Both the position numbers and the translations under genes were made by a program. The notes beneath the pieces were generated by a model, which saw nothing but the letters and a program-made list of their open reading frames with translations, had not been told where the DNA came from and did no database searches. Source: Ophioderma brevispina (taxonomy: Eukaryota; Echinodermata; Ophiuroidea; Amphilepidida; Ophiodermatidae). Taken from it: a stretch of DNA of 64,000 bases. The DNA is taken from the NCBI GenBank assembly GCA_023653785.1, contig JAMKCH010084902.1, positions 1-64,000 on the forward strand, given 5' to 3'. Shown here one piece after another: positions 48,442-59,122 of this stretch (positions are counted from its first letter, which is position 1; each line of letters opens with the position of its first letter).

Positions 48442-50340
48442 GTAAGATTATACATCGTTCGATATTTACAATCATCAAAACCCGTTTTAACAATCAAATA
48501 CAGTCTCAAATTTCAATGCAAAAATAGTCTGACTTGAAGATTTTTAACTATGAAAAAATATTTGTCATAATATATGACTATATAATTTTTTTTATAATCT
48601 ATAAAAAAAGTCACAAATAGTACACGTGGAACTGTATTTTTGTGAAAAATACATGTACAATCTTGCAACCAAGGTTTTTCTAAATCAAATCATGGGTGCC
48701 ATTTTTAAAGTGTGTTCTTGGACGTATTCTGGAGGGCAAGGCTTATACAGGGGTCAAAATGTGTTTTAACTCATACCATCATGTTTGTCATATCTGATGG
48801 TTATAGGTCAAGAGTTATAAGGCAAAACAGGTTCAAGGTCACATGGGGGTAAAAATCAGATTCATCAGTTTGTTTTAAAATGGTGCCAAATTGTTCGTCT
48901 CACTGTACAGAAGCCGAAAATATACAGGTCGCACTGTCTATGACGTTTTGAAGATATTTGAGTATGGCAAATATGGCAAATATGGTCGGGTTCCAGAGGG
49001 TCTATGGAAGATCACCAGCCATATCTGTAAAAGTCTCACTTCGAAAGGTGAAACACAGAATCTATATACATTTTCATATTTAGTATGACCCAATGAACGA
49101 TTTAAAACCAGTTTCAACAAAGTCAGACCATTCTGTAAAATATGACCTTGAACCGTCTTAAGCCTATTGTACTAAAACAATTAAGCCTATTGTACTAAAA
49201 ACAATAGGTCACAGATATGGCAAATTATACTTTTTTAGAAACCTTATGAGCAACCGAACAGATTGGTATAAATTTTAAAACAAACTTTAAAACAAACCTT
49301 ATAAAACACCCACGAACACATTCTAAAAAATGACACCCATGATTTTCAGATTCTCCATGAAATTCTCTATTGGACACATATTGGTGTCAAAATTGTATAT
49401 GAATTAATAAACTAAACCAAAAATATCAATTACATTTCCCCATGTACTAAAATGCTGAATGAAAAGGATTTTTGTTAATCTTTTCTGTCCATACTTCCCA
49501 ATTAATTAAACTCATGGTTTATAAATCTTAAAAGGGAAGATGGCACCAAAAAACACACTTTTTGATTTTGAGACTCTGAGGTCAACTGATGTGTAAGATA
49601 CTTGATTTTTAGCTTTTTACAGGTTTTTGAAAAATCTGGTCTCATACATTTTTAGGTAACGCCTTTTGATCAATTTAAAAAAGAACCAGCTTATTACAAT
49701 ATTTGGTTCGGTCGATTTACTGATAATTCAGTCATTTCCTGGTTAATTGGTGGTTGGCTCAGGGCACGTCCTTTCGCAGGACTACTATGAGTTTAGAGCT
49801 AATAGGGGATTTTTAGTTCAGTTTTTTCCAAAAGCACCAAATTTGGTCCAGATGTTGCCTATACCATACTTCTTTGATTTCTGAAGGGCGAAATTGGAGC
49901 CGCCATAATCCACTTATGGCCGCCAAAAGGCTATATTAATTAAATGAATCCATCTTGAATGTTTCGGGGGCTGGAGATTCAGATTCCAATGTTGTGTTAA
50001 TGATTAAATGTCCAAATCATCCCTTTAAAGCCGCCATATTGATCAAATACAAGATGTCGCCAGCAGAATTTCCAATTTTAAATCTAAAAAAGGATAGAAT
50101 CATAAATAAAGACATGGTTAAGTGGTTATCTGGGTTGGAGATGCGACTCTAATTGTTATTTTAAAGATAATGACAACTTCATCTTTTATAGCCGCCATAT
50201 TGATCAAATCCCAATATGGCCGCCCTTGGAAGATACTTTTTAAAATCTAAAAAAAATGCTTTTTTTAGACCTATGAATGAGCACATCTTTTTAAGGTTTT
50301 TGAGGTTTTGTGATTGAGATTGAGTTGAAGTACTTAATTA

Positions 50341-50522
50341 CAGTGGCGGATTAAGAGTCAGCAGTGTCAGCAGCTGCTGGACAAGCCCCCAAAATAATTG
50401 CTCTCAGTGGCCCCCCTAGGACACACCTAGTCGAACTAAAGTGCGATATTGTGTTGCTTCTTGACGCTAAAGGGGCCCCACCTTAAGCTGCTGACAGGGC
50501 CGTTTCCTTAAATCCGCCACTG
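50341..50522. mobile_element. hAT-like MITE with exact 8-bp TSD
   Basis: CAGTGGCGGATTAAG at the left and its inverted form CAGTGGCGGATTTAAGG at the right. CTTAATTA flanks both ends (50333-50340 and 50523-50530). At 182 bp with no coding capacity, it is a textbook non-autonomous hAT element. Confidence 0.94.
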
Positions 50523-50699
50523 CTTAATTATTATCTAATTAGAAAAATTTGGCAATGTTGACGTATGTGCATAACAGAGACTTTGTTGTATTTATTATTA
50601 TTTTTATTGATAATTTTATTGCAGATCATATTATAGCGCTCCATTATCTCCCAAAACCTTACTACATGTGCAAAACCTTTCCTTGTAAACTTGTTTATT

Positions 50700-51500
50700 A
50701 TGATTTCAATATTGGAAGGTCATCCTGTCTTCAAAAAGGTCGATCCCCATATTTTCTCCAACTACCTCCTAATCTCTTATCTGTGCTTTTTTTCCAACTC
50801 TTTGAACGCCTTATCTTTAACGGCTGGATAATTTCCTCACCTGTTTCCATCTACAGATACCCAATATGGCTTCGCAAGCAACACCTATAATAACACCTTT
50901 GCTTCCTTGCTCTCAATTATTCATACCATTGGTATCTTCCTCGATTATCACAAACTTTCGACACCATCAACCCGTGATATACTAACTTACCATACTCCAT
51001 GTAATACATGGTATTAGTGGGCATTCTTATCTTTTCCAGTTATTTATCCAACAGACTTCAATTCACTTTATTGGTTCAACACTATCCAATCTTTATCGGT
51101 TCCTGCGGTGTCCTCAAGGTTCTATATGGGTCCCCTGTTTTTTTCTCCTCTATGTCGATTACATTCCTTCCTCTCCGAAATTTCTCCTTTGTATATATTC
51201 CGAGACACCAACATCTTTCTATCACACAAAAACCTCAACAAAACTCACAAATATTTTTAAACAACGAGTTAATTAAATGTCCAACTGGTTAAAGCCATCA
51301 AACTTCGCTTAATGTATCAAACACTAACTAATTCAATTCACAAAGGAAAAAGCACGACACACCACCAACAAAAATAATAATTGACAGCACCGCCCTTCAC
51401 CCTGTGGCATGCAAAATTTCTATGTGTAACATAATTGATCAAAATTTTCATGGAAAATCACATCTCACACAAAACTAAAAATCAAAAACTACTGGAATCC
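50700..51500 (+). mobile_element. LINE fragment with reverse transcriptase traces
   Basis: Pieces in shifted plus-strand frames: LFERLIFN (about 50800-50822), CPQGSIWVP..FFLLYVDYIP (about 51110-51170), corresponding to the PQGS..GP.LF..Y block of non-LTR reverse transcriptases, then RDTNIFLSHKNLNK (about 51200-51240) at the position of the FADD block, with the catalytic residues degraded. Heavily decayed; clade uncertain (CR1/L2-like). Confidence 0.7.
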
Positions 51501-51569
51501 TCCAAGATGATACTCTTGCCCCCTATCTTTTTGTAATCATGTTTGATTACAACCTCTTGTAACATTTGA

Positions 51570-51908
51570 CATCATGCACGACAAAGGACTCGCCATCAAT
51601 CCAAAGCGTTCTAGACGTCACCAAAGTCAGCATCTAACAGACCTTGACTACACAGATGATTAGCTCTAACAGCCGATTCTGTATGTGGGCCACAAGATCT
51701 ACTGACATCACTTGAGAATACTGCAGACAAAAGTCGGCCTACATCTAGGTGCCAAGAAGACGGACGGAATTAGGACCATCCAATGAGGAAGATAATCATA
51801 AACTATCTGCACTACAGATGGTGGTACCCCACTCAAAAGGTCAGAGACATTCAAGACCTAGGGTCCTATGTTACCGACAACAAGAACAGCCTATATACTG
51901 TTCTGAGC
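51570..51908 (+). mobile_element. Second LINE (RTE-like?), 5' part of split copy
   Basis: Plus-strand frames read LTDLDYTDD at about 51637-51662 (YxDD catalytic block), KVGLHLGAKKTDGI (about 51730-51771) and KVRDIQDLGSYVTDNKN (about 51838-51888). These are typical successive blocks of the endonuclease-reverse transcriptase ORF common in marine invertebrates. A stop and a frameshift lie between the blocks. The ORF resumes at 52416 after two SINE copies. Confidence 0.75.
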
Positions 51909-52124
51909 TATCCGCTAGGAAAGCGGAAGGACACCTTTCGAAACCTAACAAGTAAGATGATATCTATCACTCTACTAATAACCCCTCGGCTTATAGCTTC
52001 GGTGGTAAGAGGCGTCGCTGCATGTAAGACAAAGGTCGACTGGTTTGGTTCGAATCTGGCCAAGCACATGTGTTTTTTCAACACCCTCGTGCGCTTGCCA
52101 TCTTAGGGAAAGATAATAATAAAA
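51909..52124 (+). mobile_element. tRNA-derived SINE, copy 1
   Basis: Begins TATCCGCTAGGAAAGCGGA and ends GGGAAAGATAATAATAAAA. The A-box-like GGTGGTAAGAGG and B-box GGTTCGAATCTGG are followed by TTTTTTCAACACCCTCGTGCGC. It matches copy 2 along its length. Inserted within the second LINE. Confidence 0.8.
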
Positions 52125-52208
52125 TATACATACTTGTCTCCTGGAGAACTAAGTAGTTAAAATTTCAAAAACAATTATAAAATCGTATATGTAAATTATG
52201 TCCTGTTG

Positions 52209-52411
52209 TATCCGCTAGGAAAGCGAAGGACACTTTCGAACCTAACACCTATAGATATACTCATCGATCTTCTACGAACCCTGTTTGATCGCTTAGTTGG
52301 TAAGAGGTCGTGCATGTACCACGAAGTCCCCGGTTCGAATCCGGCCAAGCGCACATGGTTTTTTTCAACACCTCGTGCGCTGGCATCTCTAGGGAAAGAT
52401 AAATAAAATAG
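52209..52411 (+). mobile_element. tRNA-derived SINE, copy 2
   Basis: Same structure as copy 1, with a better tRNA part: GCTTAGTTGGTAAGAGG (A box region) and GGTTCGAATCC at 52332-52342 (perfect B box). The tail is GGGAAAGATAAATAAAATA. The 3' part ends in A-rich repeats as expected for a SINE. Confidence 0.85.
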
Positions 52412-52415
52412 ACAA

Positions 52416-52740
52416 CAAGAAAGATTCCTGTCACGCAAAGGACAAGCTTGGATTGCCTGTAATAAAACTACACCACTTATGGCAATCTGGGTATCTCCAA
52501 TTCAACCAAGTGAAGTTCTTTAGAGCCTGTGTAGAGAGTATCCTAAGACCTGGACCATGAAGACCTGGACCATGAAGAAGAAGAAGAAAGAAAGGCTAAA
52601 GGATAGACTTCGATTGCCGCCTTACAAAAGGCTTCTTATGCGAGCACAAAAGAGTGATCCTGGCCGTGAGTAAATGATCACTTGAATCGTTTTCCTTATA
52701 TGAGCCTAAGGACAATAGGGCGGAAGTTTGGCGACATTTG
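52416..52740 (+). mobile_element. Second LINE, 3' part of split copy
   Basis: Reads LSRKGQAWIACNKTTPLMAIW at its start and VLSL..CRESIL later, which follow directly on the SYVTDNKN block at 51888 in intact family members. The ORF is therefore the continuation of 51570-51908, interrupted by the two SINEs. Further stops are present. Confidence 0.72.
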
Positions 52741-52807
52741 TATAGTATACTAATCTCATGTGACTTGCATGATTGCGATTGTGAAAGTCGGGGTCTAGCA
52801 TTTATCT

Positions 52808-52905
52808 GAAGGTTCGTTTATTGAAGGATCGGCTATTCGAAGGTTCGTTTATAAAAATTTGTAAATTCGGAGGTTCGGTTATCCGAAGGTTCATTTATTC
52901 GATAG
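52808..52905. repeat. Short tandem repeat GAAGGTTCGTTTATT
   Basis: Five to six degenerate copies of a 16-18 base unit (CGAAGGTTCGTTTATT and variants). Confidence 0.8.
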
Positions 52906-53059
52906 GACATTTTATGTCCCAAAAACCCAGGACTATTAGACTAAATTTAAGTGGAGCTCTTATTTGAATTTAAAAGAATAAAAACAATTAAAACAATATT
53001 ATGGAATTTTAAATTTAACAGAAAATACTGGCAGCAATTAAATTTTAATGAAATACACA

Positions 53060-53080
53060 TTTTTTTTTTTTTTTTTTTTT
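53060..53080. repeat. poly-T tract
   Basis: A run of 21 T; it may be the reverse-oriented tail of an unrecognised retroelement. Confidence 0.9.
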
Positions 53081-53271
53081 AAATAAATTTAATTTTGATG
53101 TCAATCTTTATTTTACAACAAACTGTAATTTTCAGGATAATATGCACTGTAAAAATTTGGTTGACATGAGATAGCCTACTAGGTTGGAGTGTTCGTCACT
53201 TTTTTATTCGCTGTAGTAAGTGAAGTATGTGTAAATCCAAAATTGTTTTCAATTGGGTTTTGTCCCCGTGA

Positions 53272-54234
53272 ACGGTGTTAAAAGTAATCATAGTCCGGCA
53301 GGGTATCATAGTCCGGGCTCCATAGACACAACGGAATAAAGCGTATGAATGGCCAAGCAGTCCTAAAAACGTGTAAGATTCTACGCGTAACCTTACACGT
53401 TTAACATGCTACCTACACGTCTTAAATATAGCGAGACGCTTGAATTGACGATCATGTATAATAAAGCTTGAAAAAATCACATTCAGCCAATCATCTTACA
53501 CGTATTGCATGCACGACCAATGAAATATAAGGTGAATTTCTTGACATGTAAGTGTGTCTGTTAGTGATGGGCGGTATTACCAATTTGATAGCGGTATATG
53601 GAACGAGCTCCTGATTAATTAGCAGACTGGCCAGTTGAGTGGATAGGTTAATCTTAAAAGTAAAAGCTAAAATATTATTTTTAACATGGTGAAAATTAAT
53701 TTAGGAAGGCCATCAACATTTAGGATTTGAATTTATTCCGTTGTATTACAAGTTACAAAAACCATAGATTATGCATTTTCACCCTCCTTTAAGGGGGTAT
53801 GTGTTTTTTCAACGCTGGCGACGAAGGCTTTTAGCTTTTCTTGTTAAGAGTCATCTCGTTGCCCAATCGTGCTCGATGGATGACACGTAAAAATATCAGC
53901 CGCAAGAAGCTCTCGTATCGCACAACACTAAAGACGTGTAACTGAACTCTTACAAGCGTAAGAAATTTTACTCGATGTAAGGCTAATGAACAACCTTACA
54001 CGTTTTTTGAACCACCTGGCCATATGCTTACACGCTAGATGAATCTTAGACGTGTAAGGTGGCATCTTAAACGTGTAAGGTTACACGTAGGATCTTACGC
54101 GTTTTTAGGACCACTAGGCCATTCATAATAGCGTGAAACAATGTTGCGTGAATGAAGAGTCAACTGAATCGGATTGCTTATGTTCACCATGTTCCCGGAC
54201 TGGGAGCCCGGAGGACTATATATTCTGCCACACC
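53272..54234 (+). mobile_element. Element X, copy 4, split by an insertion
   Basis: The left part (CGGTGTTAAAAGTAATCATAG..CCGGGCTCCATAGAC..CGGAATAAAGCGT) ends at 53344. The right part (GTGAAACAATGTTGCGTG..GAGTCAACTGAATCG..CCGGACTG..CACACC) resumes at 54130. The gap is the inverted-repeat element 53345-54126. Copies 1-3 show the uninterrupted order. Confidence 0.75.
53345..54126. mobile_element. Inverted-repeat DNA element with repeated CCTTACACGT motifs
   Basis: Termini ATGAATGGCC and, inverted, ATGAATGGCC open arms of about 80 bp that share CCTAAAAACG, GTGTAACCTTACACG and ACGTCTTA-type blocks. ACGTGTAAGG or its complement recurs about ten times in both subterminal regions. AGCGT flanks both sides (53340-53344, 54130-54134); an 8-bp duplication with two mismatches is equally possible. 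The 782-bp element has no transposase. Superfamily is not certain (hAT-like if the 8-bp reading is right). Confidence 0.85.
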
Positions 54235-54841
54235 TGCATTTACCTTCCACTCACAATACTCGCTCTTACTCTCTCCTAACACTCGCCCGATTACGGAAGG
54301 TAAGAGCAAATTCAGCGTGGTGTGAGAAATGTGGGATCGAGTCATGGAGAGATGCTCAAGGGTGAACACGGTGACCCCCAAGTTTGGCCATTTTGTGTGC
54401 GGGAGATTTCGAGAAAAAAAATTGTTGGGGGATGATGGAACAAGTGGAAAGTTGTGTGATGAGGTGGAATCGGTGGAGTTCTCGTACCTGTGGGACACGG
54501 TAAATGTAAACGGCTGTGACAGCTAGAGAAAGGTTTGGGTGGGTATACGGAAGTCGGAGAGTGCTACACGGTAAAAGATGGGTGTCTAGAAAACGGGGAA
54601 GCAAAAACGGGGACGAAAAACGTGGACAAAAAAAAAAAACACACCGATGATGGATCCAGAAAAAATTACCGTATCATGAGCCTTTATCACCATAGATCTA
54701 TAATACATTGTTTGCGGGGTATTTATATAGGTGCTAATTTTCCGTACATGTACCAGAACAGATTTAATTCCAAGAATCTCGATTTTAGAAGCAGGAGGAA
54801 ACAGGAGTAAACCTGCGGGAACGAGTATGGATCGCTAACCC
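54235..54841. other. No recognisable gene
   Basis: Overlapping open frames on both strands (for example 54184-54498 minus and 54329-54526 plus) have no family signature and partly overlap element X. An A-run lies at 54631-54641. Confidence 0.4.
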
Positions 54842-54945
54842 AAATTCACATAAACCGCGATACCCGCCCCTGCGGGGATCGAACACCGAACCTCATTTGT
54901 AAGGCGAGGGAAGATCCGCTGCGCCCACCCTTATCCATACCCGAA
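54842..54945 (-). mobile_element. tRNA-derived SINE head, minus strand
   Basis: Read on the minus strand: GGGTGGGCGCAGCGG (A-box region), then GGTGTTCGATCCCCGC (B-box region), close to a tRNA layout. No intact cloverleaf or terminator was verified. It differs from the 51909/52209 family. Confidence 0.65.
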
Positions 54946-55318
54946 TTGCATCCCACACCTCACATTTGAACACTTTGTTAAAAATTGACCGTGATTGATT
55001 TGACATTTTTAACCTCCCAAAGATTTTTTATAGACTTTTTTTTCCAAAAAAAAAAAATGACATTTAAATCATATCCCAAAAAGTATTGAGATGGATGTTG
55101 GGATCAAAAAGTAAATCACACGGCACCTACTGTGATCTCTGACCCCTTGAACGTCACAGGCCAGCATTAAAATGTACGATTTTAGTGATTTCGTCAATTT
55201 TGGACTAAAGTTGTAATTTTCATCATTTTAATCAAATTCTGCTATGAAAACAATATTTATTACCACTCATATAATTGGTTTACAACAACACTTTATTTTT
55301 GGGGTAGTTGTAGAATCA
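54946..55318. other. No recognisable gene
   Basis: AT-rich; A- and T-runs near 55035-55057. Nothing else recognised. Confidence 0.4.
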
Positions 55319-55438
55319 TAAAGTTGGGCAGTTACCATAGCAACCACAATTTACACCTAATTTTAAGCCAATTTTTTCAGTCACTGAGGCTAAAACTGTG
55401 TGTAAATTGCTGTTGCCATGGTAACTGGCCAACTTGAG
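55319..55438. repeat. Imperfect palindrome carrying two RFX X-box-like sites
   Basis: AAGTTGGGCAGTTACCATAG at the left and CCATGGTAACTGGCCAACTT at the right are inverted partners; pairing continues inward through ..TGTAAATTG... GTTACCATAGCAAC (55331-55344) and GTTGCCATGGTAAC (55412-55425) both fit the X-box consensus of RFX factors. A folded-back repeat is an alternative explanation for both sites. Confidence 0.7.
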
Positions 55439-55867
55439 AATTCTACACCTGGCATTAAATTAAAATTCTTGCATATTCCAACAACATCAGTTGTAAAAGA
55501 AGTGTTTATAATGCAAAATATGTTAAAAAATTATGAAAGAGTTGCAATTTCGGGCCAAAAATGGTGAAAATGACCTTCGTGCCTTTTCTGTCAGCCAGCA
55601 AGTTTCTAGACATCGTAAGTCAAAACCTGTAGGTCACAGAGAAGTTTTGTGATTGACTTTTTTTGTTCAAAACATTTATCTGAATACACATTTTGTGTTG
55701 ATTATATCTTTTCGTATAAATATCCCATGTAAAAATTACTTCTGGAGGTGGAAATGGCCCAAATCATTAATGGACAATATTTGACATTGTAGTCAAATGT
55801 GGGTGTGAACAGATATGGCTTAAATAGTCGCACTATATGTGATGGATAAAATATATAACTCACTTCA

Positions 55868-56125
55868 GGCCTGTACACAGGATTTGTTTTATTGGGGTAC
55901 AGGATTTTGAAAAAGTGGACCTTTGGAGACAAAAATATGTGCAGACGTGCTTACACAGATGTCTTTGTAAAAATGACCATAACCCCCCCTAAAAGGGTCC
56001 TTTTGGGCTTAAATTGTGAAAAACTCATCAACAAAAAGTTGATTGTTGGTCAATTAAAAAAAAAATATGGACCTTTTTATTGAAACCAAAATTGCAAAAA
56101 GTGCACCATTTCCCCTATTGTGAAA
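55868..56125 (+). mobile_element. Truncated relative of the 19711 hAT-like MITE
   Basis: Starts CAGGCCTGTACACAGGATTT and continues with TTTTGAAAAAGTGGACCTTT and TAAAAGGGTCCTTTT as in the 19711 element. No matching right terminus is found, so it is truncated or longer than seen. Confidence 0.6.
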
Positions 56126-56637
56126 TACGGCATGGGTTGATCAAGAAACTTTATCCGTCATCTGTGTGATTATGCAGTTGGCTGACAGAGACCTGCATTG
56201 CAAAAAGTGCAATAATGGACTTAGATATGTAAATTAACTTCTCTCGACTTGGAAAAAAAGGCTTCTCAATTGGATTAACAGTATTCGTGAGCGATGCTTA
56301 AAGCAATAATATCACTTTTTGAAGGGCGCCCCCAATTTTCAAATTTGTGAGATTTATTCACAGTTGTGTTGGTAATGTGAAAGGTAATGCTCAAAAGTGT
56401 GCATCGTCATAAAAGGGTTTTTGCAATTAGATTCGGGGATCCCCGATCATAATTCAACGGCAGCGCCGGAAACGTGAAATGCGTGGCGCCAATTCCCGGT
56501 TATTCCATATTCGAATGATGTTTTCAGTGGACGTTGAATTATTATCGGGATCTGATATTAATTATTCTTATTACAAAACTCCTTCTTATGCAATACATAG
56601 AGAAATTCGAGCTTTACCATTCAAAGATACAGACTGT

Positions 56638-57716
56638 CCCAATAAAAACTATACAATCAAACTAAAAATTATAAAAAATATAAACTGTGCATTTTTGCCA
56701 GATATTTCGACTTTATTTGTTAGACAAGATCCTAAGCTAAATCCTCGCTTTTATTCCATCCAATTTGATGGACCCTAAGCGGAGATATTGTCAGTTGAAC
56801 ACAAAGGATAAAATACCATTTGGGCCAGTTTCACCTGCAGGTTCAAGAAACTAAAGGTATAAGGCATGTAGCATCATTGTGGGATTAAACCCTTTTCAAA
56901 CAAAACAATATTGTACAGATCAGAGTTAATGTATTATTATGCATTGAACTAATCAATTTTTTATTTTTTCAGTTAAAGCACCAGAAATTATTATGTTGTG
57001 AGTGAAATGAGGGACTCACTCTCAGAGGGACAATAATCATGAAATTCATGGAAATTTGGGGAATGTGACTGCTGAAACTAATGTAACAGTCTACAAGTCT
57101 GTTGAGGGACAAATGTGTGGACAACGCTCTAATGTGGAGGGACAATGTACCCTTCCCCTATTCCCCACTGCCTCCAAGATGCCAGGGAGGAATATAATGA
57201 AGAAAGCAGTGTTCAATAAAAAGCAATAAAGGAAAGGATGGTTGTGTTCAAAGGTCTCAGTTTACTTTCAACAAGGGTGTTTTTATGGTTCTACCTTCTG
57301 CTGAAACCTGGAGTAAAGCTGAGACAACAAGACTGTTTGGAATTGAATTTCCCAAATGCTACATGTATTTATTAGCAATTGCGACATTATAAAGTTATAA
57401 ATTATGTTATATCACAAGAAGCAGCACTTTATACCTACTTTTTATTTTAATTTTCAATAAAGAATGTCTTGAAGGTGATTTTCAATGGCAACTTTGTTGG
57501 TATCAGGATAGCCGAAACTGGCCCAACAGGTTTTTCAACTGTCTCAGATAATTAGCCATAACTCCTGAACCAGACCCCCAAATTACGCCAACTAAAAATC
57601 TCATGAAAGCTGGAACACTCCCACAAAAGATTCAGTAAAACTTCAGTTGAGATGAACTTAATTTTTTGGCCAAAAAATTAATTTTTGATTGTATAGTTTT
57701 TTTGGGACAGTCTGTA
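56638..57716. mobile_element. Tc1/mariner-type non-autonomous element
   Basis: TACAGACTGTCCCAATAAAA and, inverted, TACAGACTGTCCCAAAAAAA open arms of about 40 bp (continuing CTATACAATCAAA..AAATTA). TA flanks are built into both ends. The 1.08-kb interior shows no recognisable transposase. The 99-codon frame at 56479-56778 crosses the left terminus and so is not a conserved gene. Confidence 0.88.
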
Positions 57717-59122
57717 TAGTTTACTAGCCAATTACCAATGCAACTGTGCAAAATATAATTTTTTTCAAAAAATTGCGGGCGCTCTTCAAAAATGTGCTAT
57801 TATTGAATTAATTAAAGCTTAACTGGTCATATTTTGGTTTAACTTCACATGCATTTTTTCGTTTTGGCTTATAACTGTAAATGCAGTGGCTGCAGGTAAG
57901 GTGAAAGTATTTAAAATGGGGTGTATAACTGTAATTTATTTACGCCCCAATGAAAATTAAAGAACGCCAAGAAATAGTGAATGATTGAGAAGTTGCCTTA
58001 GTTTCAAAAAAAGAGTGACGGGAATCTCAAAGTTGAATTTCATTAGCCTAATTTCCTTTTTTAAAATGTAAAATATTCCACTAAGGGAGGGTTCATTGTT
58101 TACACCAGGGAGGGGGGTGTAGGGTTTGAGGGGAATCCGTTGGTTTTTTTTTTGTGAGCGGGAAGGGAACAAGACAATTTTCATCTAGGATGAGGAGGAG
58201 GTATTGGCATTTAACGACATGCCAACAATCTTATATACTATAGTGTCAGTTTTTCCCCTAGGGACGTCAGGGATATACATTGAGTTGCGATGGCGATGTC
58301 ATGAGTTAGTGTGAATAATGTTTTGTCAGTGATCCTGTCACTTTTTGCACTCATTTTTGGATGGATACAAACTTGGGCAATTAATGTCCCGAATTTGAAC
58401 CTAACAGCAACTTTTTAACTTGAATTTGGGTGATTTGATTTTGTTTAGATTCTTTTACCGAACGATATCAAACAGCATTCAGGGAATGAACAGCTCGTGT
58501 GTATTAGTACATGTGGGTCTCGAGCTCTTACAACACATGCGCACAAAATCATAATGGAAGTGTTGGTGTTGCCCGGTCGTTTCAATTCCCAGTCGAAATC
58601 CTTCCTTGACCCTGCTGTTTAGTATTATTTTTGAGGAAATCGCTATGAAATTCGCATGTGGCATCATCAAAAACCCTCACATGCGTGCACTATTTATACA
58701 AAATGCAAATATATGCCAAAAAATCTATAAAACTTAATTGGCCATGTGATATACCGTACGTACGCGCTGAGAACCGATGTGACCGCGTTGCTACTCCACG
58801 ACGGTGCAGACAGCCGCTTGGTGTAAATAAATAAATAAAAATAACTATTCTGAATTGTGTCAGGTGCAGCTAATAATAATTTTGATATGCTTACCTCCTT
58901 ATGTGAAATAATTACATAATATCTGTAGACCTTATCATAATCAAAATTCATTAATAACAGAAGATTTTTAACAACTTCCAACAAAAATTAATGTTTCTGT
59001 GAACGGATTCACGCACATACACGAAGACGTGATTAGGAGCACTAAAGTCCTGAAGTTTGATACCAGTTCTATTCGCAGTTTCTCAAAATATGTGATTCAG
59101 TATGAAGTTAAAACCACTGTAA
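57717..59122. other. No recognisable gene
   Basis: Short unconserved open frames only. A purine-rich strip around 58185-58205 and a TACCGTACGTACGC sequence at 58751 are the only compositional oddities noted. Confidence 0.4.

Larger units (their letters stand above)
42870..49935 (+). repeat. Tandem segment copy B (SLC16 locus)
   Basis: Second copy of the A segment, starting GGTAATTCTGAGTTTAACC and following A to GGCCGCCAAAAGGCTATATTAA, after which the two part. It lacks the TIR element, the 1.1-kb block with the 78-bp array, and part of A around 38700-39100. The stretches 43113-48251 and 48442-49935 contain no recognised exon apart from those listed; open frames there are short and not kept in frame in copy A. 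Confidence 0.85.

Noticed and set aside
56479..56778. 99-codon plus-strand frame
   Set aside because: It crosses the left terminus of a TIR element, so its second half is transposon sequence.
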